From assembly GCF_009753715.1 (NCBI RefSeq), contig NZ_WQMS01000001.1, positions 124,001-188,000 on the forward strand: a DNA stretch of 64,000 nucleotides, given 5' to 3'. Each line of letters starts with the position of its first letter. Positions within the stretch are counted from its first letter, which is position 1. The translations under genes and the position numbers were made by a program. The notes beneath the pieces were generated by a model. The model was not told the DNA's origin. It saw only the letters and a program-made list of their open reading frames with translations, and made no database searches. Positions 40,548 through 51,071 of this stretch are shown here, piece after piece. The DNA is from Sphingomonas horti (GTDB lineage Bacteria > Pseudomonadota > Alphaproteobacteria > Sphingomonadales > Sphingomonadaceae).

Positions 40548-41759
40548 ATGGACACCGCGTACGACTTCAATCGCGACGAGTACGAGGACGATATCGGCTG
40601 GGATTCGCCGCCGCCGGTGATCGGCGGCAGCGAGCGGCGCATGCACGTCCGCGCCTATGATTACTGGGCGTCGCTGCTGAACGGCCGCCCCTGCCCGTCG
40701 ATCCAGGATCTCGACCCGGCCAGCATCGCCGATTTCGGCCCGCACAGCGTGCTGCTCGATTTCAGCCGATCGCTCGACAACCCGACCGTCACCTATCTGG
40801 GCCGCGCGTTGCGCGAGGAGTGCGACATGCTCTACGGCATCCGCACCGTCGCAGACGTACCCCCGCGCTCGCTGGTGTCGCGGCTGACCGATCCGTGCAT
40901 GCAGATCATCGCCAACCGGGCGCCGATCGGCTTCGAGGCGGAGTTCACCAACCATCGCGGGCTGCCGACGCTGTATCGCGGCATCCTGATGCCCTTTTCG
41001 TCGGACGGCGAGACCATCGATTACGTCTATGGCGTCATCAACTGGAAGCACGCCGCGTCGGATGCGATGAGCGAGGAGCTGGAGCGCGAGGTCGCCGGCG
41101 CGCTCGGCACCGTCGCCGCGTCCCCGGATGCCGCGCCGGTCTGGCCGGAAGCGGACGCCCCGGCCGAGGCCGCCAGCCATTCGCTGCATGACTGGCTCGC
41201 CGCCGCCCGGCTGAGCGCCGAAGGCGCTGCGCAGTCGGAAGGCCGCGCCCATTCCGCTCTCTACGCAGCGATCGGCCGCGCCTGGGACTTCGCGCTCGCA
41301 GCCGACGAGCAGCCGGACGCCTATACGGCGCTGCTGGAGCAGGAAGGGCTGAGCGTCCAGGCGCGCGCGCCGATGACGCCGATCGTCAAGCTCGTCTTCG
41401 GCGCCGGCTATGACAAGACGCGGCTGACCGAATATGCGGCGGCGCTGAGCTACGCCCGGCGCGAAGGCGTCGAGCGGGGCGCGCTGGCCCGGTATCTGGA
41501 CAGGTTCGAAGGCGGCCTGAAGGCCGTGGTTCGCGCCGAGCGCGCGCACCGCGCCCCGGCGGCGAAGCCGGACCATGGCGAAGCGGCACGTTCGGCGCTT
41601 CGCGTTGCGCCCGCCAGGGCCGAGATCGAGATCGAGGCCGGGGACGAGGAATTCGTGATCCTGGTCGCGCGCCGCAGCGGCCCCGGCCAGCTGGCGATCC
41701 TCGCCCCCGTCACTGATCCGGCGCTGGTCGACAAGGCTATTCGCAAGGCAGCCGCCTAA
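40548..41759 (+). CDS. PAS-domain protein of unknown function
   Basis: A 403-residue protein. Residues about 30-175 form a PAS_5-type domain common in alphaproteobacteria (RAYDYWASLLNGRPCPSIQD, DFSRSLDNPTVTYLGRAL and later YRGILMPFSS). The rest is Ala-rich and helical with no recognisable kinase or DNA-binding module. The ATG at 40548 is preceded by GTGGGGC; the upstream TTG at 40512 is disfavoured. It lies immediately before the NAD-glutamate dehydrogenase gene, separated by 92 bases, and may be a ligand-sensing or regulatory protein. No function is claimed. Confidence 0.75.
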   Translation: MDTAYDFNRDEYEDDIGWDSPPPVIGGSERRMHVRAYDYWASLLNGRPCPSIQDLDPASIADFGPHSVLLDFSRSLDNPTVTYLGRALREECDMLYGIRTVADVPPRSLVSRLTDPCMQIIANRAPIGFEAEFTNHRGLPTLYRGILMPFSSDGETIDYVYGVINWKHAASDAMSEELEREVAGALGTVAASPDAAPVWPEADAPAEAASHSLHDWLAAARLSAEGAAQSEGRAHSALYAAIGRAWDFALAADEQPDAYTALLEQEGLSVQARAPMTPIVKLVFGAGYDKTRLTEYAAALSYARREGVERGALARYLDRFEGGLKAVVRAERAHRAPAAKPDHGEAARSALRVAPARAEIEIEAGDEEFVILVARRSGPGQLAILAPVTDPALVDKAIRKAAA

Positions 41760-41851
41760 GGGACCTTCCGGGGTTGAGATCGTAACCCGCCCGGCGCATA
41801 GCGACCGGATGTCAGGCCCGCGAGGACGGGCTCAAACCTAGGCGGAGTTAC

Positions 41852-44800
41852 ATGGCGACGGCCACGCGCGACCGGCAGGAAACGCCGGATCAACAGCTTA
41901 TCAGCGACATTTCCAAGGCTCTGGTCAAGGGCGCGCTGCCCGGGGAGCTTGATGGCTTCGACGGCGATGCGGTGGCGGAAGCCGCCCGGTTCATGGCGGA
42001 GGCCGCCGCGCAGCGCGCGCCCGGCACCCCGTCGGTCCGGCTGGAATCAGTCGGCCATGGCCGCCGTTACATGCGGCTTGCGATCGTCAACGACGACATG
42101 CCCTTCCTGGTCGACTCGGTCGCGGGCACAGTCACCGCGCAGGAATTGTCGATCGATCGCGTGCTTCACCCCGTGGTCAGCGTCCGCCGCGACGCCGACG
42201 GCAGATTGATCGCGCTGGACGGTGGCGACGGCGCCCGGCGCGAATCGATGATCTATCTGGAGGTCGAGCGCGCCGACGCGCGCGTCCGGCGGGCGATCTG
42301 CGACGAGATCGAGGCGGTGCTGGGCGATGTCCGCGCCGCGGTCCAGGACTGGCGCGCGATGCAGCAGGCGATGAAGGCGGACGCCGATCGCATGCCGGAA
42401 GGCGAAGGCGCCGAATTGCTGCGCTGGTTCCTCGACAATCATTTCACCCAGCTCGGCCATGAAGTGCGGGACCGCGGCAACGCGAAGTCCGACGCGCTCG
42501 GCATTTCCCGGGTCGGTGGACGCGAGCACCTGCTCGCCCCCACCTCGCTGAAACGCGCTTTCGAATGGTTCGAAAAGGGCGGCGAAGCGCCGTTGCTGAT
42601 CAAGTCGAACCTGGTCGCCACCGTCCATCGGCGCACGCCGCTCGACCTGATCCTGCTGCCCGTGCACGAAGGGGGCCAGGTCAAGGCTCTGTCGATTCAC
42701 GCCGGCCTCTGGACCAGCGCCGCGCTGGCAACGCCGCCGAACAAGGTGCCGGTGCTGCGTTCGCGGCTCGCGGCGCTGCAGGACAGATACGGCTTCGACC
42801 CGGCCGGCCATGCCGGCAAGGCGCTGACGCACGCGATCGCCACCCTTCCCCACGACCTGCTGATCGCGTTCACGCCGAATGACCTGGAGCGGCTGGCGCT
42901 GACCTTCATGTCCCTGTCGGACCGCCCGCGGCCCAAGCTGGTGACGGTGTCGGGCGCGCTCGACCGCCACGTCTTCGCCTTTGTCTGGCTGCCGCGCGAG
43001 GAGCTGACGACGGCGCGGCGCGTGACGATCGGCCGCATGCTCGCGCAATCCGCCGACGCGAAGATCCTGAACTGGGCTATGGCGCTGGAAAGCGGCGACC
43101 TTGCGCTGATCCGCTACACGCTGGACATCCGCGAAGGCCATGTGCCCGATACCGACGCGCTCGACCGGCGCGTGGGCGAAATGGTCCGCGGTTGGGCCCC
43201 GGCGATCGAATCGACGCTGGCCGAGCATGTCGACAGCGGCCGGGCTGCGCGGCTGCGGCTGAAATATGCGAACCACTTCCCGGCTTATTATCGCGGCCGC
43301 TACACCCCCGCCGAAGCGGCGCTGGACGTGCTGCGGCTCGCCGAGCTCGAATCGCCGGGGACCCGTGCGGTGCGCCTGCACCGGCTGGATCGGGACGGCC
43401 CGCGCCAGCTTCGGCTGAAGATCTTCAACCGGGGCGGCATGGTCCCCTTGTCCTCGGCCGTCCCGGCGCTCGAGAATTTCGGCTTCCGCGTGATGGAGGA
43501 AGTGCCCGCGACCCTCGACGAAGGGCTGGGCGACATTTCCGACTTTCTGCTGGAACTGGACGAGGGTCAGGTCGCCGAGACGCTGCTCGCCCGCGCCGAC
43601 GTGATCGAGCCGGCGATCGCCGCTGTGCTGTCGGGCGCTGCGGAGAACGACCAGTTCAACCGGCTGGTCGTCACCAACTCGATGCTCCCGCACGAGGCGG
43701 TGCTGTTCCGCGCCTGGTTCCGTTACCTGCGCCAGACCGGCCTGTCCTACGGCCTGCAGACCGTCGTCGACGCGCTGCGCCGCGCGCCGGCCGTGGCCCG
43801 GGGCATCATCGACCTGTTCGACGCGCGCCATAATCCGGACAATTGCTTCGAGGGCGCGGCCGACGCGGCGCTCGCCTGCATCGAAACCGGCCTGGCCGGG
43901 GTGCAGGCGGCGGACGACGACCGTATCCTCCGGATGATCCGCGGCGTCGTCACGGCGACGCTGCGTACCAACGCCTATTCCCCGGCTGCGGCCGAGGCGC
44001 TTGCCTTCAAGCTCGACAGCCACCAGGTCCCCGGCCTTCCGGCGCCGGTGCCGTGGCGCGAGATCTGGGTCTATTCCCCGCGCGTCGAAGGCATCCACCT
44101 GCGCGCCGGCCCGGTCGCGCGCGGCGGCCTGCGCTGGTCCGACCGGCGCGACGATTTCCGCACCGAGATTCTGGGCCTGATGAAGGCGCAGCGGGTCAAG
44201 AACGCGGTGATCGTGCCCACCGGCGCCAAGGGCGGCTTCTTCGCCAAGCAGCTGCCGAACCCGGCCACCAACCGGGACGCCTGGCTGGCGGAAGGCACCG
44301 AGTCCTACCGCATCTTCATTCGCTCGCTGCTGTCCGTCACGGACAACATCGTCGCGGGCGAGGTCGTGCATCCGGACCGCGTCGTCTCGCGGGACGGCGA
44401 CGATCCGTATTTCGTCGTCGCGGCGGACAAGGGCACGGCCAGCTTCTCCGACGTCGCCAACGCGATCGCGCTGGAGCGCAATTTCTGGCTCGGCGACGCC
44501 TTCGCGTCCGGCGGCAGCCACGGCTATGACCATAAGGCGATGGGCATCACCGCCCGCGGCGGCTGGGTCTCGGTCCGGCGCCATTTCGCCGAAATGGGCA
44601 TCGACGTGCAGACCGAGTCCGTCCGGGTGGTCGGCTGCGGCGACATGTCGGGCGACGTGTTCGGCAACGGCATGTTGCTGTCGAAGGCGACCAAGCTGGT
44701 CGCGGCGTTCGATCACCGCCACATCTTCATCGACCCCGATCCCGACCCGGCAAAGAGCTGGGCGGAGCGGGACCGGCTGTTCAACCTGCCGCGCTCCAGC

Positions 44801-46498
44801 TGGGCCGATTATGACGAAAAGCTGATCTCCAGGGGCGGCGGCGTCTTCCCGCGCACCGCCAAGACGATCACCCTTTCGCCGGAAGCGCAGGAAGTGCTGG
44901 GGATCAGCACGGCCGAGATCGAGCCGGCGGCGCTGATCTCGGCGATCCTGAAGAGCCCGGTCGACCTGATCTGGTTCGGCGGCATCGGCACCTATGTGAA
45001 GGCGCGCGCGGAATCGAACCAGGAAGTCGGCGATCCGGCCAACGACGCGCTCCGCGTCAATGGCGAGGACATCCGCGCCCGCGTGATCGGCGAAGGCGCG
45101 AACCTGGGCGTCACCCAGGCCGGCCGCATCGCGTTCGCGTCGCATGGCGGGCGGATCAACACCGATTTCATCGATAACTCGGCCGGCGTCGATTGCTCGG
45201 ACAATGAGGTCAACATCAAGATCGCGCTCAATCGCGAGATGAACGAAGGCCGGCTGTCGTTCGAGGACCGCAACGCGCTGCTCGCGCGGATGACGGACGA
45301 CGTCGCCGAGCTGGTGCTGGACGACAACCGCCACCAGACGCTCGCTCTGTCGATCGCCGAAGCCGGCGCGACCGAGGAGCTGCCGGCCTATGTCCGGCTG
45401 ATCGAGACGTTCGAGGCGGCCGGCCGGCTCGATCGCGCCGTCGAGGGCATCGCTGCCAATGACGAGCTGATGCGGCGCGCGCAGGAAAATCGCGGCCTCA
45501 CCCGGCCCGAGCTCGCGGTGCTGCTGTCGACGGCCAAGCTGTCGCTGCAGGATGCGATCGAAACGGTGCGGCTGGGCGACGATCCCAGCCTCGTCCCTGC
45601 CCTGCTCGCCGCCTTCCCGCCGGAAATGCGGGCCGGCTTCGCGACCGCGGTCGAGCAGCACCAGCTGCGCAACGAGATCCTGGCGACCAAGATCGCCAAC
45701 CGGCTGATCAACCGGCTGGGCGTGATCCACCCGTTCGAGCTGGCGGAGGAGGAAGGCGCGGCGCTGGGCGACCTCGCCGCCGCATTCGTCGCCGCCGAGC
45801 AGCTCTACGGGCTGCGCGCGCTGTGGGAAGCAATCGACGTCGCGCCGATGACCGAGGCGGCGCGCATCGCGCTGCTGGATGCGCTCGCGCTCGGCGTGCG
45901 CGCGCAGATGGCGGACCTGCTGCGCTCGACCGATCCGGGCACGCGCCCGGGCGACATCGTCGCGCGGCTCGGGCCGGGCATCGCACGGCTCGACGCCAAG
46001 CTCGAGGGCTTGCTGGAGGAGGAAGCGCAGGCCTCGTCTGCGGCGCTCACCCAGCGGCTGGTCGGTGCCGGCGCGCCGGGCGATCTCGTCCGCCAGGTCG
46101 CGCGGCTCTACGAGATGGACGGCGCGGTCGGCCTCGCCACATTGGGCGTCGAGACGAACACCGACGAGGTCGTGCTGACCCGCGCCTTCACCAGCCTCGG
46201 CGAAGCCCTGGGGCTGGACTGGGCGCAGGCGACCGCGAACCGGCTGAGCCCCAGCGATCCGTGGGAGCGGCTGCTCGCGGCCGGCCTCGCGCGCGATTTC
46301 CAGCAGATGCGGCTCGACTTCCTCGCCCGGGCCGGCGGCAAGGACCCACAGGCCTATGCGCAGGACTGGCTGTCGCGCCAGGCCGGCCGCGTCGCCCAGT
46401 TCCGCGACCTGATCCACCGTGCGCGGGCGACGACCTCTCCCAACGCCGCGATGCTGGCCCAGGTCGCGGGGCAGGCCCGGGTGCTGCTGGGACGGTAA
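41852..46498 (+). CDS. gdhB: NAD-specific glutamate dehydrogenase, 180-kDa class
   Basis: A 1548-residue large NAD-GDH that oxidatively deaminates L-glutamate to 2-oxoglutarate and ammonia. It has N-terminal ACT-like regulatory regions (MRLAIVNDDMPFLVDSV), a catalytic domain from about residue 700 with RGGLRWSDR, PTGAKGGF and GDMSGDVFGNGM, and an alpha-helical C-terminal extension. The length is normal for the class. The ATG has AGGCGGAG upstream. It is followed by a strong terminator. With the nearby dgc cluster it could feed D-glutamate-derived L-glutamate into central metabolism. Confidence 0.96.
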   Translation: MATATRDRQETPDQQLISDISKALVKGALPGELDGFDGDAVAEAARFMAEAAAQRAPGTPSVRLESVGHGRRYMRLAIVNDDMPFLVDSVAGTVTAQELSIDRVLHPVVSVRRDADGRLIALDGGDGARRESMIYLEVERADARVRRAICDEIEAVLGDVRAAVQDWRAMQQAMKADADRMPEGEGAELLRWFLDNHFTQLGHEVRDRGNAKSDALGISRVGGREHLLAPTSLKRAFEWFEKGGEAPLLIKSNLVATVHRRTPLDLILLPVHEGGQVKALSIHAGLWTSAALATPPNKVPVLRSRLAALQDRYGFDPAGHAGKALTHAIATLPHDLLIAFTPNDLERLALTFMSLSDRPRPKLVTVSGALDRHVFAFVWLPREELTTARRVTIGRMLAQSADAKILNWAMALESGDLALIRYTLDIREGHVPDTDALDRRVGEMVRGWAPAIESTLAEHVDSGRAARLRLKYANHFPAYYRGRYTPAEAALDVLRLAELESPGTRAVRLHRLDRDGPRQLRLKIFNRGGMVPLSSAVPALENFGFRVMEEVPATLDEGLGDISDFLLELDEGQVAETLLARADVIEPAIAAVLSGAAENDQFNRLVVTNSMLPHEAVLFRAWFRYLRQTGLSYGLQTVVDALRRAPAVARGIIDLFDARHNPDNCFEGAADAALACIETGLAGVQAADDDRILRMIRGVVTATLRTNAYSPAAAEALAFKLDSHQVPGLPAPVPWREIWVYSPRVEGIHLRAGPVARGGLRWSDRRDDFRTEILGLMKAQRVKNAVIVPTGAKGGFFAKQLPNPATNRDAWLAEGTESYRIFIRSLLSVTDNIVAGEVVHPDRVVSRDGDDPYFVVAADKGTASFSDVANAIALERNFWLGDAFASGGSHGYDHKAMGITARGGWVSVRRHFAEMGIDVQTESVRVVGCGDMSGDVFGNGMLLSKATKLVAAFDHRHIFIDPDPDPAKSWAERDRLFNLPRSSWADYDEKLISRGGGVFPRTAKTITLSPEAQEVLGISTAEIEPAALISAILKSPVDLIWFGGIGTYVKARAESNQEVGDPANDALRVNGEDIRARVIGEGANLGVTQAGRIAFASHGGRINTDFIDNSAGVDCSDNEVNIKIALNREMNEGRLSFEDRNALLARMTDDVAELVLDDNRHQTLALSIAEAGATEELPAYVRLIETFEAAGRLDRAVEGIAANDELMRRAQENRGLTRPELAVLLSTAKLSLQDAIETVRLGDDPSLVPALLAAFPPEMRAGFATAVEQHQLRNEILATKIANRLINRLGVIHPFELAEEEGAALGDLAAAFVAAEQLYGLRALWEAIDVAPMTEAARIALLDALALGVRAQMADLLRSTDPGTRPGDIVARLGPGIARLDAKLEGLLEEEAQASSAALTQRLVGAGAPGDLVRQVARLYEMDGAVGLATLGVETNTDEVVLTRAFTSLGEALGLDWAQATANRLSPSDPWERLLAAGLARDFQQMRLDFLARAGGKDPQAYAQDWLSRQAGRVAQFRDLIHRARATTSPNAAMLAQVAGQARVLLGR

Positions 46499-46506
46499 GG
46501 CAAGCA

Positions 46507-46534
46507 GCCCTCCCCCGACGGGGGGAGGGCTTTT
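46507..46534 (+). terminator. Rho-independent terminator after NAD-GDH
   Basis: A perfect 10-bp stem (GCCCTCCCCC at 46507-46516 with GGGGGAGGGC at 46521-46530), a 4-base loop and TTTT at 46531-46534, starting 9 bases after the glutamate dehydrogenase stop. It also lies just beyond the stop of the convergent PepSY gene. Confidence 0.9.
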
Positions 46535-46537
46535 GCT

Positions 46538-47602
46538 CTATTCCGCCGGCGCCAGCTTGCGCGCCGGCCGCCTCCGCCAGCGGCGCGTCCCGACCCACAT
46601 GGTCACGCCGGTCACCGCCAGCACGGCGGGGATGATCCCGCCAAGGAAAATCACGACCTGCCAGACCGCTCCCATGCCGGTGCCGTCATGCCAGCGCCGC
46701 ATCGTGCGCGCGATCGTCTCCGGGCGGGGCGGGCGCGTGGTGACGGCGCCGCTCGCGTCCGCGATCTCGGCTTCGCCCTGCGCCAGCGTCAGCTTCCAGG
46801 CCGGGCTCTTGCCGGTCGGCCAGGTGATCGCGACCGCTTGCCCGCCGGCGCCGCGCACCACGTCGTCGATGCGCTGCACCGTCTCCGTCAGCGGCGCGGC
46901 AGGCGCCGGGCGCTGCGGCGGCCTGGCGCCGGACAGCTGACCGAAAATGGCCGGAAAGCTGATCCACGCGCCGGTCAGGCTCAGCATCGCCAGCGGAATG
47001 CACACCCAGAAGCCGAGCTGGTGGTGCAGGTTGGCGTCGAGCTGCGGCCGCCGCTTCCAGCGAAAGCCCCGCTTCACGCTGCCGGTCAGCGGCCACCAGA
47101 GCCACAGGCCGGTCAGCGACGAGACCAGCATCGCCACGCCGATCCAGCCGACGATCTGCCGGCCCATGCCCGGCACCATCAGGGTTCCGTGCAGCCGGTG
47201 CAGCACGCGCACGACGCCGTCGTTCGATCCGACCTTGTCGAGGACGCGCGCGCTCGCGCCGTCCAGATAGACGTTGACGCGCTCCCGCGCTCCCGGCTTG
47301 GCCGGCGCGGCGCTGACCACGACCGGGCCTTCGCCCCCTTCGGGATAGCGCAGCGACGCGATCCGCTCGCCCGGCGCCAGCACCGCCTGGGCGGCCGCGA
47401 CATAGCGGCTCGGCGGCAGGACGGCCGGCCCGCTGACCGCATAGCGGCCCGGGTTCACCTGCGCGTCCAGCCAGTCGTGCCACACCAGCGCCGATCCGCT
47501 AAGGCTCACCGGGATGATCAGGATCGCGAGCAGCAGCCCGATCCATTTGTGCACGCTGAACCAGAGGTTCCGAAGCTCGATCTTGCTCAATTGTTCGCCC
47601 AC
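46538..47602 (-). CDS. PepSY-associated membrane protein (iron-uptake reductase type)
   Basis: A 354-residue inner-membrane protein with four predicted helices: [20 protein letters not shown], the [21 protein letters not shown] region, [20 protein letters not shown] and the [20 protein letters not shown] region. Conserved histidines ([18 protein letters not shown]) suggest haem coordination, as in PepSY_TM proteins thought to reduce ferric siderophores. It overlaps the end of piuC by 16 bases and is the last gene of the siderophore receptor-piuC operon. The redox role is inferred from family and context. Confidence 0.88.
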   Translation of the reverse strand: MGEQLSKIELRNLWFSVHKWIGLLLAILIIPVSLSGSALVWHDWLDAQVNPGRYAVSGPAVLPPSRYVAAAQAVLAPGERIASLRYPEGGEGPVVVSAAPAKPGARERVNVYLDGASARVLDKVGSNDGVVRVLHRLHGTLMVPGMGRQIVGWIGVAMLVSSLTGLWLWWPLTGSVKRGFRWKRRPQLDANLHHQLGFWVCIPLAMLSLTGAWISFPAIFGQLSGARPPQRPAPAAPLTETVQRIDDVVRGAGGQAVAITWPTGKSPAWKLTLAQGEAEIADASGAVTTRPPRPETIARTMRRWHDGTGMGAVWQVVIFLGGIIPAVLAVTGVTMWVGTRRWRRRPARKLAPAE

Positions 47603-48264
47603 CGTCTCAAAAGGTTGTGGTACACGCCGGTCAGCTGCACGATCGCGGCATCGCCCTGCCCGACGCGCGCGCCGAGCGACTGGATCGCGCCGTCCAGCTC
47701 GAACAGGCTGCGCCGCGCCGCGTCGTCGCGGACCATGCTCTCGATCCAGAAGAAGCTCGCGGTGCGCGCGCCCCGCGTCACGGGTTCGACCCGGTGCAGG
47801 CTGGATGACGGATACAGCACCATGTGCCCGGCCGGCAGCTTGATGCGCTGCTCCCCGAACGTGCCTTCGATCGCCAGCTCGCCGCCGTCATAGGCGTCCG
47901 GGTCGTCCAGAAACAGCGTCGCCGACAGATCCGCGCGCATCCGGAAATCGCCGCGGATGCGGATCGCATTGTCGATATGCGCGCCGAATGCCTGGCCCCC
48001 GGCATAGCGGTTGAACATCGGCGGCAGCACCTTGGCCGGCAACGCCGCGGCGATGAACAGCGCGCAGCGCCCCAGCGCATCGAGCACGATGCCGCCCGCC
48101 TCGCGCGCGACGGGGCTGTCGTCTGCCAATTGCCGGTTGTTCTTGGTCAGCGCCGCCTGGCGGCCGGACGTCACATTCCCGTCCACCCACTCCGCCGCGT
48201 CGATGATCGCGCGCACCCGCGCGAGCTGCTCGGCGTTCAGCACGTCGGGAATCGCGATCATCAT
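47587..48264 (-). CDS. piuC: Fe(II)/2-oxoglutarate-dependent dioxygenase PiuC (PKHD type)
   Basis: A 225-residue PKHD-type hydroxylase. The iron-binding triad is His96-x-Asp98 (FGAHIDNA) and His157 (SLHRVEPV), with Arg167 for 2-oxoglutarate (TRGARTAS). PiuC-family genes sit beside TonB-dependent siderophore receptors and are iron-repressed. The gene follows the siderophore receptor on the same strand after a palindromic element and overlaps the PepSY gene. Its role in iron acquisition is established only by association. Confidence 0.92.
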   Translation of the reverse strand: MMIAIPDVLNAEQLARVRAIIDAAEWVDGNVTSGRQAALTKNNRQLADDSPVAREAGGIVLDALGRCALFIAAALPAKVLPPMFNRYAGGQAFGAHIDNAIRIRGDFRMRADLSATLFLDDPDAYDGGELAIEGTFGEQRIKLPAGHMVLYPSSSLHRVEPVTRGARTASFFWIESMVRDDAARRSLFELDGAIQSLGARVGQGDAAIVQLTGVYHNLLRRWANN

Positions 48265-48285
48265 GGGCCAAACACCTCCGCCGCG

Positions 48286-48356
48286 CCCGACTTGATCCGG
48301 GGCCGACCTTCCTTCCTCGCCTTGTTTGAAGAAGGCGGGTGCTGGATCAAGTCCCG
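48286..48356. repeat. Palindromic intergenic element between the siderophore receptor and piuC
   Basis: Outer arms contain the 10-base inverted match GACTTGATCC (within 48286-48298 and 48344-48356), and an inner CGCCTT/AAGGCG stem lies near 48319-48338. This nested form resembles the dispersed palindromic elements seen between genes in many alphaproteobacteria. It lies inside the operon and could act as an mRNA processing or stability element. A single copy of this form was noticed in the window. Confidence 0.6.
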
Positions 48357-48382
48357 CATGACGGCTGGAGAGGGCCCGCGCG

Positions 48383-50791
48383 TCAAAAACTGTACACCAG
48401 GCTGAACACGGCCGATCGCGCCTCGCCCGGCGCGGCCCAGCCGCCGGTGATGACGCCGGAGGTCGCGTTCACATTGTTGCGGATCGCCGTGAAGTAATGC
48501 TCGTCGGTCACATTCTGCACGTTCAGCTGCGCGGTCAGGCCCGGCGCGAACGGATAGGCGACGTACAGCCGGTGCACCAGATAGTCGTCGGACCGGTATT
48601 GTATCCGCTGCAGCAGCGTCCGCTGGTTGAGCGCAAAGCTGCCCTGATAGGTCAGGCCGTAGCCGAGCTCGAGCCCGAACGGGAAACGGTAGCTGGTGAA
48701 CAGGCTGCCGGAATGCTCCGGCGTCTGGACCAGCTCGTCGCCTCGCTGCGGGTCCGGGATCGCCGCGCTGTTCCGGCAATCCGCGCTCGGGCTGGCGAGA
48801 CATGTGTCGGAGACGCTCTGCAGCACCTTGCTGTCGAGATAGGTGTAGTTGGCGAAGATCGTCCAACCCTCGGCGATCGTTCCGGTCAGCCCCAGCGCCA
48901 CGCCATCGACGCGCGAGCGCCCGTCGAGCACCTGCAGCCCGGCCGGCTGCGCCGGGTCGTTGGAGGGCACGCGGAAATTGGTCCGCTCGTTGCGGAACAG
49001 CGCCGCCGTGGCCTGCACTCCGTGCAGCAGGTCGGCCTTGACGCCCACTTCGTAGGTGCGGGCCTTTTCGGGCGCGACGTCGCAGAAATTGACGAAGTTC
49101 GCGCCCGATCCGCTGCTGCAGCCGAGCCGCACCGTCGCCGATGACGGCGTCTTCGAATTGCCGAAGGCGGCATACAGGCTGACCGTCTCGACCGGCTTGA
49201 ACACCGCGCCGAGGCGATAGGAAAAGAGGTTCTCGCGGCTCCGCTGCACGGCCAGCTCCGCGGGGGTCGGCACCCGGTCGCCGGGCGCGTGGAAGGGCAG
49301 CGGAATCGGCCGGAACTGCGCCCGGTCCTGCTCGTAGCGGACGGCGCCGTTCAGCTCGAACCGCCCGATCTCGAGATTGTCGAACAGATAGACGGCTCGA
49401 TTGCGGCTTTCGCTCTTCGACTGCGCGGTGACGGTATAATTGATCGGGCCGGAATAGACCGTCACCGGATCGATGACCCGCTCGATCGGCAGCGTCACGG
49501 CGGACCCGTCGGGGTTCCGCGGCAGCGACGCGGTCTCGATCCGATAATCCTCCCAGGTGAAGGAGGCGCCGACCACCAGCGTGTTGCGCAGCCCGCCCTT
49601 CTCGCCCGCCACCCAGCGCAGGTCGGTCTGGTTGTAGAGCAGCTGGTTTTCCTGATCGCGCACCAGCCCGCGCGGGCCGGACGGCTGCCAGAAGCCGGGT
49701 GCCAGCCCCGCCGGACACGCCGCGCCGACCGCGTCGTTCGCGCTCGCCGACACCGGCTGCCGCCCGGTTTCGGCCAGGCAGAAAGTCCCCTGCGGCGCGC
49801 TGGTCTGGCTGTATTGCTTCACCCGCTGCCAGCGCGTCAGGTTCCGCACCTCGGCGCCGCCGCCGAAATCGTGGCGGAACGTCGCCGTCAGCCGATCGAC
49901 CCGGATGTCCTGCTCGTCCAGGTTGCGATAGCCGTAATAGTCGCTCGGGCTGGTCCCCGGCAGCGGCCCGTCGTTCAGCTGGTTCCTGAAATAAGGCACG
50001 CCATAGATCGGCGTGTTGTCATCCTGCTGGTGCAGATAGGCGAGGGTCAGGCTGGTCGGGCCGTCCATGCCGATCGTCGCCGACGGCGCGATGCCCCAGC
50101 GCCGGTACCGCTCCACGTCGCGGCCCGGCACGTCGTTGCGGTGGGCCATCGCGTTCAGCCGGACCGCGATCAGGTCGCTCGCCCGCCAGTTCGAATCCAC
50201 CGTCGCGCGGTAATAATCGTCGGTGCCGGCGCTGCCCTGCACGATCGTCAGGTCGTTCGGCTGCGGCGCCTTGGACACGAGGTTGATCGTGCCGCCGACC
50301 GATCCGGCGCCGTTGAATACCGAATTGGCGCCGTTATAGACCTCGACCTGCTGCAGGTTGAAAGGATCGGTGCGGCTGTATTGCGCGCTGTCGCGCACGC
50401 CGTCCTGGGTCAGGTCGTTATTGGCCGAAAAGCCGCGCAGGTTGATGCTGTCGCCATAGCCGCCCCCGCCCTCCCCGGCGCCGAAGGTGATGCCTGGGAT
50501 GGTGGAGAGCGCGTCGCGCAGGCTCAGCAGGTTCTGCTTGCGGATGACCTGGTCGCTGATGACGGTGACGGTCTGCGGCGTGTCGAGCAGCGGCGCAACT
50601 GCCTTGGGACTCTCCAGCTCGCCAGACGACGATCCGTTGACGATGATCGCCTGCATGTCGGCGGCGCTCGCCAGCATGACCTGCGCGTCGGCGGCATCGG
50701 CTGCCGCGGCTGGCGCGGCTGGCGCGGTCGCCAGAAAGCCGATGCACCCCAAGGCGAGGTAGGCACCGTTTGCGGCGGTGGAATGAGACAC
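48383..50791 (-). CDS. TonB-dependent siderophore receptor (Fiu/catecholate type)
   Basis: An 802-residue outer-membrane receptor. A signal peptide (about 1-30) leads to a plug domain with [38 protein letters not shown] and [21 protein letters not shown] 22-strand barrel follows, ending VFSLVYSF with the C-terminal Phe needed for outer-membrane assembly. The start is GTG at 50791 with AAGGGG eight bases upstream. A Fur-box-like palindrome lies 43 bases upstream. With PiuC and the PepSY protein it forms an iron-repressed uptake operon for ferric-siderophore import; the exact siderophore is unknown. Confidence 0.93.
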   Translation of the reverse strand: MSHSTAANGAYLALGCIGFLATAPAAPAAAADAADAQVMLASAADMQAIIVNGSSSGELESPKAVAPLLDTPQTVTVISDQVIRKQNLLSLRDALSTIPGITFGAGEGGGGYGDSINLRGFSANNDLTQDGVRDSAQYSRTDPFNLQQVEVYNGANSVFNGAGSVGGTINLVSKAPQPNDLTIVQGSAGTDDYYRATVDSNWRASDLIAVRLNAMAHRNDVPGRDVERYRRWGIAPSATIGMDGPTSLTLAYLHQQDDNTPIYGVPYFRNQLNDGPLPGTSPSDYYGYRNLDEQDIRVDRLTATFRHDFGGGAEVRNLTRWQRVKQYSQTSAPQGTFCLAETGRQPVSASANDAVGAACPAGLAPGFWQPSGPRGLVRDQENQLLYNQTDLRWVAGEKGGLRNTLVVGASFTWEDYRIETASLPRNPDGSAVTLPIERVIDPVTVYSGPINYTVTAQSKSESRNRAVYLFDNLEIGRFELNGAVRYEQDRAQFRPIPLPFHAPGDRVPTPAELAVQRSRENLFSYRLGAVFKPVETVSLYAAFGNSKTPSSATVRLGCSSGSGANFVNFCDVAPEKARTYEVGVKADLLHGVQATAALFRNERTNFRVPSNDPAQPAGLQVLDGRSRVDGVALGLTGTIAEGWTIFANYTYLDSKVLQSVSDTCLASPSADCRNSAAIPDPQRGDELVQTPEHSGSLFTSYRFPFGLELGYGLTYQGSFALNQRTLLQRIQYRSDDYLVHRLYVAYPFAPGLTAQLNVQNVTDEHYFTAIRNNVNATSGVITGGWAAPGEARSAVFSLVYSF

Positions 50792-50833
50792 GAGCTGAAC
50801 CCCTTCACGCGCTGTTGCGCTTTGTTGAGGTCG

Positions 50834-50856
50834 CTATTGCTAATCATTCGCAATAG
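50834..50856 (-). promoter_or_regulatory. Fur-box-like operator upstream of the siderophore receptor
   Basis: A 23-base inverted repeat with arms CTATTGC and GCAATAG around TAATCATTC. The minus strand reads GCGAATGATTAGC, matching the 7-1-7 pattern of ferric-uptake-regulator sites. It lies 43-65 bases upstream of the GTG start of the receptor, so Fur binding would block the promoter in iron-replete cells. Confidence 0.8.
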
Positions 50857-51071
50857 AGTCAAGTCGCGCGGCGCGAAAAAAGCCTGTCCTACATCGCGCC
50901 GGCTATGCTAACTGTTCCCTATATGTTCCCGCTCGCGCCTCTCCTGATCGTTCCACTCGATCAAACGCGCGGGATTGATCGAGCGGATTCTTTCCGCACG
51001 CCGAACTTTCCTAACCTTCCGCCGCTCACGCCCGGCCGCCGCCGGCGGCTCGGGCTGGCCGGGGCGCCTCG

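Noticed and set aside
42047-46417. 1456-codon antisense ORF opposite glutamate dehydrogenase
   Set aside because: Long antisense frames are expected in high-GC coding DNA. The plus-strand product is a clear full-length NAD-GDH and the antisense translation has no recognisable domain.
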